Positions 24,438 through 31,642 of a stretch of 63,701 nt of DNA are shown one piece after another (the stretch's first letter is position 1; each line of letters begins with the position of its first letter). Under the pieces are notes generated by a model. That model was not told where the DNA came from, did not search any database, and saw nothing but the letters and a program-made list of their open reading frames with translations. This DNA is from an uncultured Christensenella sp. Its GTDB lineage: Bacteria > Bacillota > Clostridia > Christensenellales > UBA1750. The position numbers and the translations under genes were made by a program. The stretch is from positions 1 through 63,701 of the forward strand of contig CAJJNQ010000012.1 in NCBI GenBank assembly GCA_905193155.1. Direction: 5' to 3'.

Positions 24438-24945
24438 CCTTTACTCTTCCCTTCAAGGCTGCTCCCAGCCGCGTGCGCGCGCGCATTAATCGCGTCCGCA
24501 CCGTGACCTCCGGGATTTTCAGAACCTTAGCGATTTCTCCGGTGGGCATGTCATGATAGTAAAACAGCAGTACAACATCTTTATAAATGGCCGGCAGCGC
24601 CAGCACTGCATCATAAAGAAGCCGTTTTTCCTCGTTTGCCACCGCCTCCGCTTCGGGTCCGTTCTGCGGGTGCGGTGCGTCGTACCCCTCCATCATGGGG
24701 GTAACGCGCCGATGCCATGCGCTCTTGAGCACGTCCTTGCAAAGATTGATGGTTACGCGAAGCAAGTATGCCTTTTCACTCTGTTCATCCGGCAGTTGAG
24801 GCTGCTTTTTATACATGCGGAGGAAGACTTCCTGACAGACGTCCTCGGCCTTCTGGCGATCCTTCAGGTAGAAATAAGCCTGCCTGAGAACCATGGTGCC
24901 ATATTGCCGAACCAGACGATCGATGTCAATGTTGCTTTCCTGCAT
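24427..24945 (-). CDS. ECF-type RNA polymerase sigma factor
   Basis: The 172-residue protein has sigma region 2 (LVRQYGTMVLRQAYFYLKD, then KAEDVCQEVFLRMYK) and region 4 (ALPAIYKDVVLLFYYHDMPTGEIAKVL followed by VRTRLMRARTRLGAAL). Regions 1 and 3 are missing, as in extracytoplasmic-function sigma factors. The ATG at 24945 was chosen since AAGGGTGG precedes it; a longer frame to 24990 lacks a ribosome site. The downstream overlapping gene is its likely membrane regulator. Confidence 0.9.
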   Translation of the reverse strand: MQESNIDIDRLVRQYGTMVLRQAYFYLKDRQKAEDVCQEVFLRMYKKQPQLPDEQSEKAYLLRVTINLCKDVLKSAWHRRVTPMMEGYDAPHPQNGPEAEAVANEEKRLLYDAVLALPAIYKDVVLLFYYHDMPTGEIAKVLKIPEVTVRTRLMRARTRLGAALKGRVKDEA

Positions 24946-25039
24946 CTCCTCACCACCCTTCAAACGAAATTGATCGGAAACAAGTTCCAACTTTTTTGCA
25001 ACAATTTGGATAAACGCACTTTACTTTTTCTTAACAACG

Positions 25040-26299
25040 TCAGCTGTTCCGAATTTGCCCGTCGCCAAAGATCTGATATTTGATGGTCGTCAGTTGTTCC
25101 GGCCCCATCGGTCCACGCACGTGAAGCTTTTGATTGCTGATACCGATCTCCGCGCCAAACCCGAATTCACCGCCGTCGGTAAAGCTCGTCGGAGCATTGA
25201 GGTATACCGCAGCTGCATCCACTCGATCCAGGAATTCCTGCGCACGGCGCACATCATCTGTCAGGATCGATTCGCTGTGACGGGTTCCATAAGTATTAAT
25301 ATGGTCAATCGCTTGGCGCAGACTGTCTACCACCTTGACCGAGAGGATGTAATCGTCATATTCCGTGGACCAGTCTTCTTCCGTCGCTTCTTTTGCCCAG
25401 GGGCAGATCTCCCGCACGTGCTCACAACCCCGAATTTCCACTTTCGCCTCATCGCGAAATTTCTCCAACATGCGTGGCAGAAAAACCTCTGCAATATCCT
25501 TGTGCACCAGCAGCGTTTCCATGGCGTTGCAGACGGATACGCGGCGCATCTTCGCATTATAGGTCACGCTGACCGCTTTGTCCAGATCACGGCATTCCTT
25601 GTCAACATAAACATGGCAGACCCCTGTTCCGGTTTCAATAACGGGCACCGTTGCATTTTGCATCACGGCCTGGATCAGCCCTGCGCCTCCGCGCGGAATC
25701 AGCACATCCAGATAGCCTTTAAGATGCATCAGTTCCGTCGCAGCTTCTCTGGAAGGATTCCGAACCAACTCTACTGCACCTTCCGGCAGCCCCGACGCGG
25801 CCGCAGCCTCCTGCAAAGCGTCCATGATGGCGCAGTTGGACTCGATCGCCTCCGACCCGCCGCGCAAAATGCAGGCGTTGCCGCTTTTGATGCAAATGGC
25901 CGCCGCATCGCTGGTGACGTTAGGCCGGGATTCAAAGATAATGCCGACAACGCCCAGCGGTACGCGCTTTTGCAAAATGCGCAGTCCGTTGGGGCGCGTC
26001 CACATCTTATCCGCCGTGCCGACAGGATCTGGCAACAGGGCAACATCGCGCAGTCCCTGCGCCATGCCCTCCACCCGCTTGTCGTTCAGCGTCAATCTTT
26101 CAACAAAGGCGGCCTTCAAGCCCTTTTCCTTTGCAGCCTTAATATCGCGTTCATTGGCCGCAAGGATCTGCGCCTTGTTTGCAATCAGCGCATTGGCCAT
26201 CGCCAGAAGTGCATTGTTTCGTTCTTCGATGCCGCATACGGCCATCTCCAGAGCCGCGGCACGCGCTTTTTTGCCCAGTTCCAATACAGACTCCGCCAT
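25040..26299 (-). CDS. proA: Gamma-glutamyl phosphate reductase
   Basis: ProA reduces gamma-glutamyl phosphate to the semialdehyde, the second step of proline synthesis. The 419 residues contain family blocks VPLGVVGIIFESRPNVTSD near residue 105, GNACILRGGSEAI near 130, and the cysteine-containing ETGTGVCHVYVD near 240. The ATG at 26299 has GGAGG eight bases upstream; upstream ATGs at 26332 and 26314 do not. proB is not adjacent, which is unusual because proB and proA are often paired. Confidence 0.96.
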   Translation of the reverse strand: MAESVLELGKKARAAALEMAVCGIEERNNALLAMANALIANKAQILAANERDIKAAKEKGLKAAFVERLTLNDKRVEGMAQGLRDVALLPDPVGTADKMWTRPNGLRILQKRVPLGVVGIIFESRPNVTSDAAAICIKSGNACILRGGSEAIESNCAIMDALQEAAAASGLPEGAVELVRNPSREAATELMHLKGYLDVLIPRGGAGLIQAVMQNATVPVIETGTGVCHVYVDKECRDLDKAVSVTYNAKMRRVSVCNAMETLLVHKDIAEVFLPRMLEKFRDEAKVEIRGCEHVREICPWAKEATEEDWSTEYDDYILSVKVVDSLRQAIDHINTYGTRHSESILTDDVRRAQEFLDRVDAAAVYLNAPTSFTDGGEFGFGAEIGISNQKLHVRGPMGPEQLTTIKYQIFGDGQIRNS

Positions 26300-26336
26300 C
26301 TTTATCGCCTCCATGCCAGGTAATTCATCCATAAAA

Positions 26337-26373
26337 AGGAAAAGGGGACTCCGCAGCTGGCGAATCCCCTTCC
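26337..26373 (-). terminator. Terminator of tRNA-Leu
   Basis: On the minus strand GGAAGGGGATTCGC pairs with GCGGAGTCCCCTTTTCC, followed by a T-run. It lies between the tRNA and proA. Confidence 0.75.
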
Positions 26374-26401
26374 GTCAACGCCCAAACAGCGCCGCATCAA
26401 T

Positions 26402-26487
26402 TGGTGCCGAAGGCGGGGCTCGAACCCGCACGGAGTTTCCCCCTCGGGATTTTAAGTCCCGTGTGTCTGCCATTCCACCACTTCGGC
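26402..26487 (-). tRNA. trnL: tRNA-Leu (anticodon TAA)
   Basis: On the minus strand the acceptor stem GCCGAAG pairs with CTTCGGC, the anticodon loop CTTAAAA gives anticodon UAA, and a long variable arm (GAGGGGGAAACTC) follows, as expected for a class II tRNA. The T-loop is GTTCGAGCC. CCA is encoded at 26402-26404. Confidence 0.95.
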
Positions 26488-26530
26488 ATTTATTTTATTT
26501 TATCACGCTACGACAACCTTCGTCAAGTAA

Positions 26531-26545
26531 ATCGCGTTCAATCGT
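26531..26545. repeat. Left direct repeat near IS copy C
   Basis: This 15-base sequence (ATCGCGTTCAATCGT) matches 27161-27175 at 14 positions. It is separated from the element by 11 bases (26546-26556) that duplicate the element tip. Confidence 0.65.
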
Positions 26546-26597
26546 TGTAGGAGTATTGTAGGAGTACAATACATCTTGGACAGTCGAAGAAAAAAGA

Positions 26598-26673
26598 ATG
26601 AGAGATAGAGTCTCATGTGCTAAAGTTGAGTTACCACACAACAACTTGGCGAAAGGAGACCCTATCTCTCATG
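26598..26673 (+). promoter_or_regulatory. Fold-back leader over the transposase start
   Basis: Bases 26598-26614 and 26656-26672 are reverse complements at 16 of 17 positions. The downstream arm includes part of the AAAGGAG ribosome site and the first two bases of the ATG at 26671. The same pair is found in copy B (18067-18083 with 18125-18141) and, decayed, in copy A. A transcript entering from outside would fold and hide the start. Confidence 0.65.
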
Positions 26674-27150
26674 AACAAGAGTATAACACAGGACATGGCC
26701 TACCGGCAATCTCTCATGAAGTACGCAGAAAAATACGGCGTCAGCCGCGCCAGTCGGAAATACAACAAGAGCCGGTCGTACATCTACTTCTGGAAGCAGC
26801 GCTGGGATGGAAGTGCGGCATCCCTTGCCTGTCAGTCCAGGCGGCCTCACAGCCATCCAAACCAGCATACGGAAGCAGAACGGAAACTCATCCGGGACAT
26901 GCGCCGCAGAAATCCAACCCCGGGCATGATTAAACTCTGGCATCGTCTGCCGTCCGTATACCCCGCGCCATGACGGCAAAGTCGAGCGCAGCCATCGCGA
27001 GGACCGGAACGCTTCTATTCCTGCCATACCTTCTATTCTCTGGACGATTTCGCAAAGCAGCTTGCTGTCCACAATCGCCGTTCCAACAACCTGCCCATGA
27101 GACCTCTCCACTGGCTTTCTCCCAACGAGGTCACTGTCCAATTTGTTTGA
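26671..27150 (+). pseudogene. Deleted DDE transposase gene, copy C
   Basis: The first frame gives 100 residues (MNKSITQDMAYRQSLMKYAE to LWHRLPSVYPAP) with the N-terminal helix-turn-helix and stops at 26973. The integrase tail follows out of frame (HDGKVERSHRED near 26966) with an additional one-base shift later, ending near VQFV at 27150. The DDE core is missing. As in copy A, a DNA-binding fragment could still be translated. Confidence 0.87.
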
Positions 27151-27160
27151 CAATCCTACA

Positions 27161-27175
27161 ATCGTGTTCAATCGT
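27161..27175. repeat. Right direct repeat flanking IS copy C
   Basis: This is the partner of 26531-26545, with 14 of 15 bases identical, and directly abuts the right tip of the element. Confidence 0.65.
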
Positions 27176-27204
27176 TTCTTAACAAATGTAATGAATGATG
27201 GGTA

Positions 27205-27233
27205 TTGAAAAAGAAGAATTTACATGCTAAAAT
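27205..27233 (+). promoter_or_regulatory. Promoter of the enolase-superfamily gene
   Basis: TTGAAA (27205-27210) and TAAAAT (27228-27233) are 17 bases apart, 36 bases before the start codon. It lies just outside IS copy C, so the element did not remove it. Confidence 0.7.
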
Positions 27234-27269
27234 GACATCACAAATAAAATAGTCGGGAGGGCTCCAGTC

Positions 27270-28640
27270 ATGGACATTAACATCCAAAACACCTGCTCCA
27301 GTCCCCGTGATCTGCGCATTACGGATATGCAGATCTGCAAAATCTATCAGCATCCCAACGCTCATTGGATCAATTACATCATCCGTATCGACACCAACCA
27401 GGGTGTCAGCGGCTACGGCGAAGTGCGTGACGGTGCGTCCGCTCTGTACGCCAAGATGCTCAAGCGCGTTATCCTGGGCGAAAATCCCTGCAACATCGAT
27501 AAGATCTTCCGCCGTATTCAGCAGTTCGGCGGCCGTGCCCGTCAGGGCGGCGGCGTCTGCGCGGTAGAAATCGCCCTGTGGGATCTGGTAGGCCGTATCT
27601 ACGGCATTCCGATTTGGCAGATGTTGGGCGGTCAGTTCCGCGATAAGATTCGCATGTACTGCGATACCGACGTTGACGGCAAGGACACGCCAGAGGCCAT
27701 GGCAGATGCTCTGCTTGACCGTATGCACCACAACGGGTATACTTTCCTGAAGATGGATATCGGCATTGGCAACCTCATCGGCATCGACGGTACGCTGACC
27801 GCTCCTTTGGGCTGGCTGGAAGAGGGCCGCAAAGTCTATGAGCGTATGCAGAAAGCGCTGGAGAGCGGTGATCCCGAAGAGATCCGTGCTGCAAAGGCCG
27901 CTGTTTACGACAACCAGAATGTTGCGCATCCCTTCACGGGCATTCATGTCACCAGCAAGGGTCTGGATGTGCTGGAAGAGCGCATCCGTACCATCCGTGA
28001 CAAGATCGGCTACGACGTCCCGCTGGCAACCGACCACTACGGCCACATCGGTTTGGAGGACTGCATTGCGATCGCACAGCGGCTGGACGGCTACGGCCTT
28101 GCCTGGCTGGAAGATATGATTCCCTGGCAGTACACCGACCAGTACATCCGACTGTCCCGAAGCTGCAAGACCCCCATCGCAACCGGCGAAGACTGCTATC
28201 TGTTGGATGATTTCCAGGCTCTGCTGGACAACCGTGCGGTCGGCGTGATCCATCCCGACATTCTCTCCTCCGGCGGTATTCTGGAAACCAAGAAGATCGG
28301 CGATTACGCTCAGAAGAAGGGTGTTGCCATGGCAATGCACATGGCGGAAACTCCTGTCGCCTGCATGGCCTGCGTGCAGACCGCTGCCGCAACTGAAAAC
28401 TTCCTGGCGCTTGAGTTCCACAGCCATGATATTGTGGACACCTGGTCTCAGCTGGTCACCGGCCTGCCCATGCCGCTGATTGAAAAGGGCTACATTGATG
28501 TGCCCTATAAGCCGGGTCTCGGCTTCGACGGTCTGAACGAGGACCTGATCCGCGAACTGAATCCCGCTCACCCGAAGAACATCTGGATTTCCACCGATGA
28601 GTGGAACGATTGGGACTCTCACGATCGTCTCTGGTCTTAA
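27270..28640 (+). CDS. Enolase-superfamily sugar-acid dehydratase (mandelate racemase-like)
   Basis: The 456-residue protein has the two-domain fold of the mandelate racemase/muconate lactonizing group. Likely metal ligands and catalytic residues are spread along the barrel: FLKMD near 169, ATDHYGHIG near 251, WLED near 280, GED near 306, and HMAETP near 356. This pattern suits an acid-sugar dehydratase of the RspA/mannonate or galactonate type; the substrate cannot be fixed from sequence. The start has GGGAGG nine bases upstream. It is a single-gene unit with its own promoter and terminator. Confidence 0.85.
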   Translation: MDINIQNTCSSPRDLRITDMQICKIYQHPNAHWINYIIRIDTNQGVSGYGEVRDGASALYAKMLKRVILGENPCNIDKIFRRIQQFGGRARQGGGVCAVEIALWDLVGRIYGIPIWQMLGGQFRDKIRMYCDTDVDGKDTPEAMADALLDRMHHNGYTFLKMDIGIGNLIGIDGTLTAPLGWLEEGRKVYERMQKALESGDPEEIRAAKAAVYDNQNVAHPFTGIHVTSKGLDVLEERIRTIRDKIGYDVPLATDHYGHIGLEDCIAIAQRLDGYGLAWLEDMIPWQYTDQYIRLSRSCKTPIATGEDCYLLDDFQALLDNRAVGVIHPDILSSGGILETKKIGDYAQKKGVAMAMHMAETPVACMACVQTAAATENFLALEFHSHDIVDTWSQLVTGLPMPLIEKGYIDVPYKPGLGFDGLNEDLIRELNPAHPKNIWISTDEWNDWDSHDRLWS

Positions 28641-28647
28641 TTCGCAT

Positions 28648-28686
28648 AAAAAAAGGAGGACGTCTTTTCAAGGCGTCCTCCTTTTT
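28648..28686. terminator. Bidirectional terminator
   Basis: AAAAAGGAGGACG (28650-28662) pairs with CGTCCTCCTTTTT (28674-28686). It serves the dehydratase gene and the convergent kinase gene. Confidence 0.85.
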
Positions 28687-28698
28687 AAGTATCTGACG

Positions 28699-29301
28699 TT
28701 ATTTCATCGCTTCCAACAGGATCCGGACGCATGCTTCTTCTCCCAGTTTTCCGCTATCCAGGCTCAAATGATAGCCTGATCGATCTTCCCAACGCTGATT
28801 ATATTGAACCGTATAGAAGTTGGCCCTTCGTTTGTCAAAACGACGCAGAATCATCGGCGCTTCCCGCTCATCATGGCCGTATTCATCTACTGCACGACGG
28901 ATTCTCGCTTCCTCATCTGCATAGATAAATACCCGAAGCACATCTTTGCGGTCTTTCAGAATCATTCCGGCACTGCGCCCAATGAACACACAAGGTCCTT
29001 CCTGCGCCAACTCCGTAATGATCTGCGTTTCAGCCATCAGCAATTGATCTTCCGGCGAAACAGTGCCGGATTTTCCACGTTGAGCACGATAGGCTGCCAC
29101 CAGGGAATACAATAGACTGTTCGTCGCCGTCTCCTCTAGGTGTTCGATATAATCCGCCGTCTGACCGCTGCGCTCTGCGACCATTTCAAGGATCTCTCTT
29201 CCGTAATAGGGAACGCCCAATGTTCGGGCTACCTTTTTCCCTATGGAGCGTCCTCCGCTGGCATATTGACGTTCTATGGCAAGCATGGTATACTTAGCCA
29301 T
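28699..29301 (-). CDS. Cytidylate kinase-like family protein
   Basis: The 200 residues resemble the cytidylate-kinase-like family common in gut Clostridia: ERQYASGGRSIGKKVARTLGV near residue 8 is the phosphate-binding segment, followed by VPYYGREILEM, and CVFIGRSAGMIL near 104. The function of this group is not established; it is distinct from Cmk. The ATG at 29301 follows GGGAGGTG. A longer frame to 29403 is likely non-coding. The gene is divergent from a membrane-protein gene. Confidence 0.85.
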   Translation of the reverse strand: MAKYTMLAIERQYASGGRSIGKKVARTLGVPYYGREILEMVAERSGQTADYIEHLEETATNSLLYSLVAAYRAQRGKSGTVSPEDQLLMAETQIITELAQEGPCVFIGRSAGMILKDRKDVLRVFIYADEEARIRRAVDEYGHDEREAPMILRRFDKRRANFYTVQYNQRWEDRSGYHLSLDSGKLGEEACVRILLEAMK

Positions 29302-29395
29302 CTTAACACCTCCCGGATTCCTTTGCTCAAACAATTCTTCATCCGGATTCTTTTCTCCTTCTTCATTTCTTAACATTATGTGAGGATGTGTGTCT

Positions 29396-30163
29396 ATGCT
29401 CATGGATTACATCTGGTATTTCTTCATTTACGCGGTTCTCGGTTGGTGTACCGAGGTCATCTTCGCCGCCGTAAACACGGGAAAATTTGTCAACCGCGGA
29501 TTTCTCAATGGGCCGCTATGCCCCATGTACGGCGTTGGCGTTGCCGTCATCGTATTCTGCTTATCGCCTCTGGAGGACAATGTTTGGCTGACCTTCCTCG
29601 CCGCCGTCGTATTGACGAGCGGACTGGAATGGATCACCGGCTTTGTGCTGGAAAAGCTCTTTCACCAACGTTGGTGGGATTACTCCGGGCTGCCCTTCAA
29701 CATCGGCGGATACATCTGCTTGAAATTCTCACTGGCTTGGGGTCTTGCCTGCCTGCTGATTCTCAAAGTCATTCACCCCGGCATTGCCGCATTGGTTCAT
29801 CACATCCCCTTCATGCTCAGCTGCATCCTGCTTCCTATCTTTGGCGCACTGCTGATCTGCGATCTGGTCTTTACCGTGATCTCCGTCCGGAGCCTGAACG
29901 TTCATCTGGAACAGCTCAGCAAGGTTACTTCCATGATCCGCGCCGCATCGGATGATATTGGCGGGAAGATGTCCGAGCAGACCATCAAGCTCATGCATCG
30001 TCAATCAGAATTGATGGAGCACCTTCGGGGCGGCGAAAAGCGCCTGATGGCCGCTTTCCCTCAGATGCGATCCACCCGATATGCCGATTTAATGGAAAAG
30101 CTTCGCGAAAAGCACTTCCATCTGTCTGAGAAAAAACAGCAAAGCGAAGAAAGTCATTCCTAA
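29396..30163 (+). CDS. Putative ABC-type permease-like membrane protein (PF06541-like)
   Basis: The first 150 or so residues have five hydrophobic helices with the family block YAVLGWCTEVIFAAVNTGKFVNRGFLNGPLCPMYG, quoted here only in outline (residues 9-43), typical of a widespread clostridial membrane family called putative ABC transporter permease. The last 100 residues are a soluble helical tail. No ATPase is adjacent, so the name is not functional evidence. I chose the ATG at 29396, nine bases after GAGG; a GTG at 29390 and an ATG at 29402 are alternatives. Length is about 255 residues. Confidence 0.8.
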   Translation: MLMDYIWYFFIYAVLGWCTEVIFAAVNTGKFVNRGFLNGPLCPMYGVGVAVIVFCLSPLEDNVWLTFLAAVVLTSGLEWITGFVLEKLFHQRWWDYSGLPFNIGGYICLKFSLAWGLACLLILKVIHPGIAALVHHIPFMLSCILLPIFGALLICDLVFTVISVRSLNVHLEQLSKVTSMIRAASDDIGGKMSEQTIKLMHRQSELMEHLRGGEKRLMAAFPQMRSTRYADLMEKLREKHFHLSEKKQQSEESHS

Positions 30164-30172
30164 AGGGAAAGT

Positions 30173-30213
30173 AAAGTGGCTCCGCACAATAACTTGTGTG
30201 GAGCCACTTTTTT
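30173..30213 (+). terminator. Terminator
   Basis: AAAGTGGCTCCGCACA pairs with TGTGTGGAGCCACTTT, followed by TTTTCG. It ends the membrane-protein gene. Confidence 0.85.
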
Positions 30214-30251
30214 CGTCCTCCATCAACAAAAAAGCGTCCGTGTTCGGGCGC

Positions 30252-30698
30252 TTAATGTTCAAGTATCTGCAATGCAGCTTTGTATTTTTCAACGCGCTCA
30301 TAGTCTTTTTTGGCAGGGTGGGGAATGCGCGTCAAATCCATGTTGTGTTTCAAGTCCGCAATCTTTACGTTTCGTGCAATCGGGTTATCCTTGATTTTCA
30401 TAATGTAATTCATGTACTGCTCTTTGGGGTCGTGCGTCAGCAGGCGCAGCGATTCCAGCACGTTTTCAGAAAATCCCGCTTTGCGCAGATCGTCAAGCGT
30501 GCAATCTGTATCTTCTATTACGTCATGCAGGATAGCAACTATTGCTTCTTCCTCCGTGTGCATTTTCGACATGACGTAAAGGGGATGGAGGATATACGGT
30601 TTACCCGCTTTATCTACCTGCCCTTTATGCGCCCTGTTCGCTATCATGTATGCTTTGTAACAGTCTGTGTTCATGTCTATAGCACTCATTTTCTGCAT
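30252..30698 (-). CDS. Small HD-domain hydrolase, alarmone hydrolase type
   Basis: The 148-residue protein is a single HD domain matching the hydrolase part of RelA/SpoT: ANRAHKGQVDKAGKPYILHP near residue 20, ILHDVIEDT near 56, and KIADLKHNMD near 112. Stand-alone proteins of this kind (MESH1/SAH) remove pyrophosphate from (p)ppGpp or related nucleotides. No synthetase domain is present. The next gene upstream is a tiny protein 19 bases away, so the pair may be co-transcribed. Substrate is inferred from family only. Confidence 0.8.
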   Translation of the reverse strand: MQKMSAIDMNTDCYKAYMIANRAHKGQVDKAGKPYILHPLYVMSKMHTEEEAIVAILHDVIEDTDCTLDDLRKAGFSENVLESLRLLTHDPKEQYMNYIMKIKDNPIARNVKIADLKHNMDLTRIPHPAKKDYERVEKYKAALQILEH

Positions 30699-30716
30699 GT
30701 TTTCACCCGCTTATCA

Positions 30717-30926
30717 TTACTTGTAACTTTCAATTACTTCTTGCGCTTGCGCCTCTGTAATTTCATCATAATATGTTGTATCGAACCGTGCGCGATGGAA
30801 ATAGTCATCTTCCACCCATCTACCGTCTATTTCACCCCACACATAGCATTTCGGTCCTTCCAGCTTTACTACATATGCGTAGCCGCCCGGTTTCACACGT
30901 CCGTAATAATGCGCCGTGTATTTCAT
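30717..30926 (-). CDS. Small hypothetical protein
   Basis: The 69-residue product is rich in Tyr and acidic residues (HYYGRVKPGGYAYVV, FDTTYYDEITEAQAQEVIE) and looks like a compact beta-sheet plus helix. I do not recognise it. The ATG at 30926 follows GAGGTG. It lies between the deacetylase and the HD hydrolase genes, all on the minus strand. Confidence 0.6.
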   Translation of the reverse strand: MKYTAHYYGRVKPGGYAYVVKLEGPKCYVWGEIDGRWVEDDYFHRARFDTTYYDEITEAQAQEVIESYK

Positions 30927-30936
30927 ATCTCTCACC

Positions 30937-31641
30937 TCAAATCAAATTGTTTTCTTTCATCCAAAGGACAATTTCGCCGTTGGTTGCATACCAGACATCT
31001 TCGCGATATGCCATCTTTGCGCAGAAGTCCTCCATCGTCGCCCAGGATCGATCCACATCGAACTCATAGCTGTGACCCCAAACGTAGAACAGACGCAAGT
31101 CTGTTCCGTCGCCCAGGAACTCGTCTGCCAACTGCATCAGCTTAGGATTGTTGTGATGGCAGGTTCCCTTCCAGCAGAGCGGGTTTTCAGGCAAATCGAA
31201 CTTCTCCGTGGTTTCAACGCAGCGGCCGTACAGCAGGCCCTGGTCACTCACCGCCTTCATGATGCGTTCATCGCAATCCCCAAAGGGATAAGCCATACCT
31301 ATCATCTTCTGTCCAAAGCGTTCTTCGAGGTTCTTTTTATCCTCGCGCAGCTCCTTGGCCAGCTCTTTATCACTGAGCGCATACAAACCAGGATGGGTCA
31401 GCGTATGCACCGCCACCTCGTGCCCGCGATAGAGCTGAGGCAAAATTTCAGGATCCATGCGCCGAACCCGAATGTCCTTGTTCTGCCAGACATTTTCGCG
31501 GGATTGAATGCCGGAATTAAGGTTAAAGGTTCCCTTCATGCCGTACAGGTTAAACAGCTGAACCAGACGCATGTCCTGGGAAATACCGTCGTCATAGGAA
31601 AAGGTAAGAACGCGTGTTTTTCCGCCAGGAAACGTCAGCAT
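30937..31641 (-). CDS. Polysaccharide deacetylase (CE4 / NodB-like)
   Basis: The 234 residues carry the NodB motifs: TFSYDDG near residue 13 with the paired aspartates, and HTLTHP near 79 with the metal-binding histidines. No signal peptide is present, so the enzyme is probably cytoplasmic and may act on an imported sugar rather than on the wall. The start is one base after the stop of the ADP-ribosylglycohydrolase gene. It is the third gene of an operon with that protein and a ManA-like isomerase. Confidence 0.88.
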   Translation of the reverse strand: MLTFPGGKTRVLTFSYDDGISQDMRLVQLFNLYGMKGTFNLNSGIQSRENVWQNKDIRVRRMDPEILPQLYRGHEVAVHTLTHPGLYALSDKELAKELREDKKNLEERFGQKMIGMAYPFGDCDERIMKAVSDQGLLYGRCVETTEKFDLPENPLCWKGTCHHNNPKLMQLADEFLGDGTDLRLFYVWGHSYEFDVDRSWATMEDFCAKMAYREDVWYATNGEIVLWMKENNLI

Positions 31642-31642
31642 T

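Larger units (their letters stand above)
26557..27160 (+). mobile_element. Internally deleted insertion sequence, copy C
   Basis: About 604 bases have inverted ends TGTAGGAGTACAATAC on the left and, on the other strand, TGTAGGATTGTCAAAC on the right, both with the inner block TTGGACAGT. The tip TGTAGGAGTAT is present a second time just outside (26546-26556). The internal deletion joint is at the same place as in copy A. A leader hairpin covers the transposase start. The element sits between tRNA-Leu and the enolase-superfamily gene. Confidence 0.87.

Noticed and set aside
3339..27160. Repeats at three sites taken as a CRISPR or REP family
   Set aside because: They are whole element copies with inverted ends and transposase fragments, not short spaced repeats.
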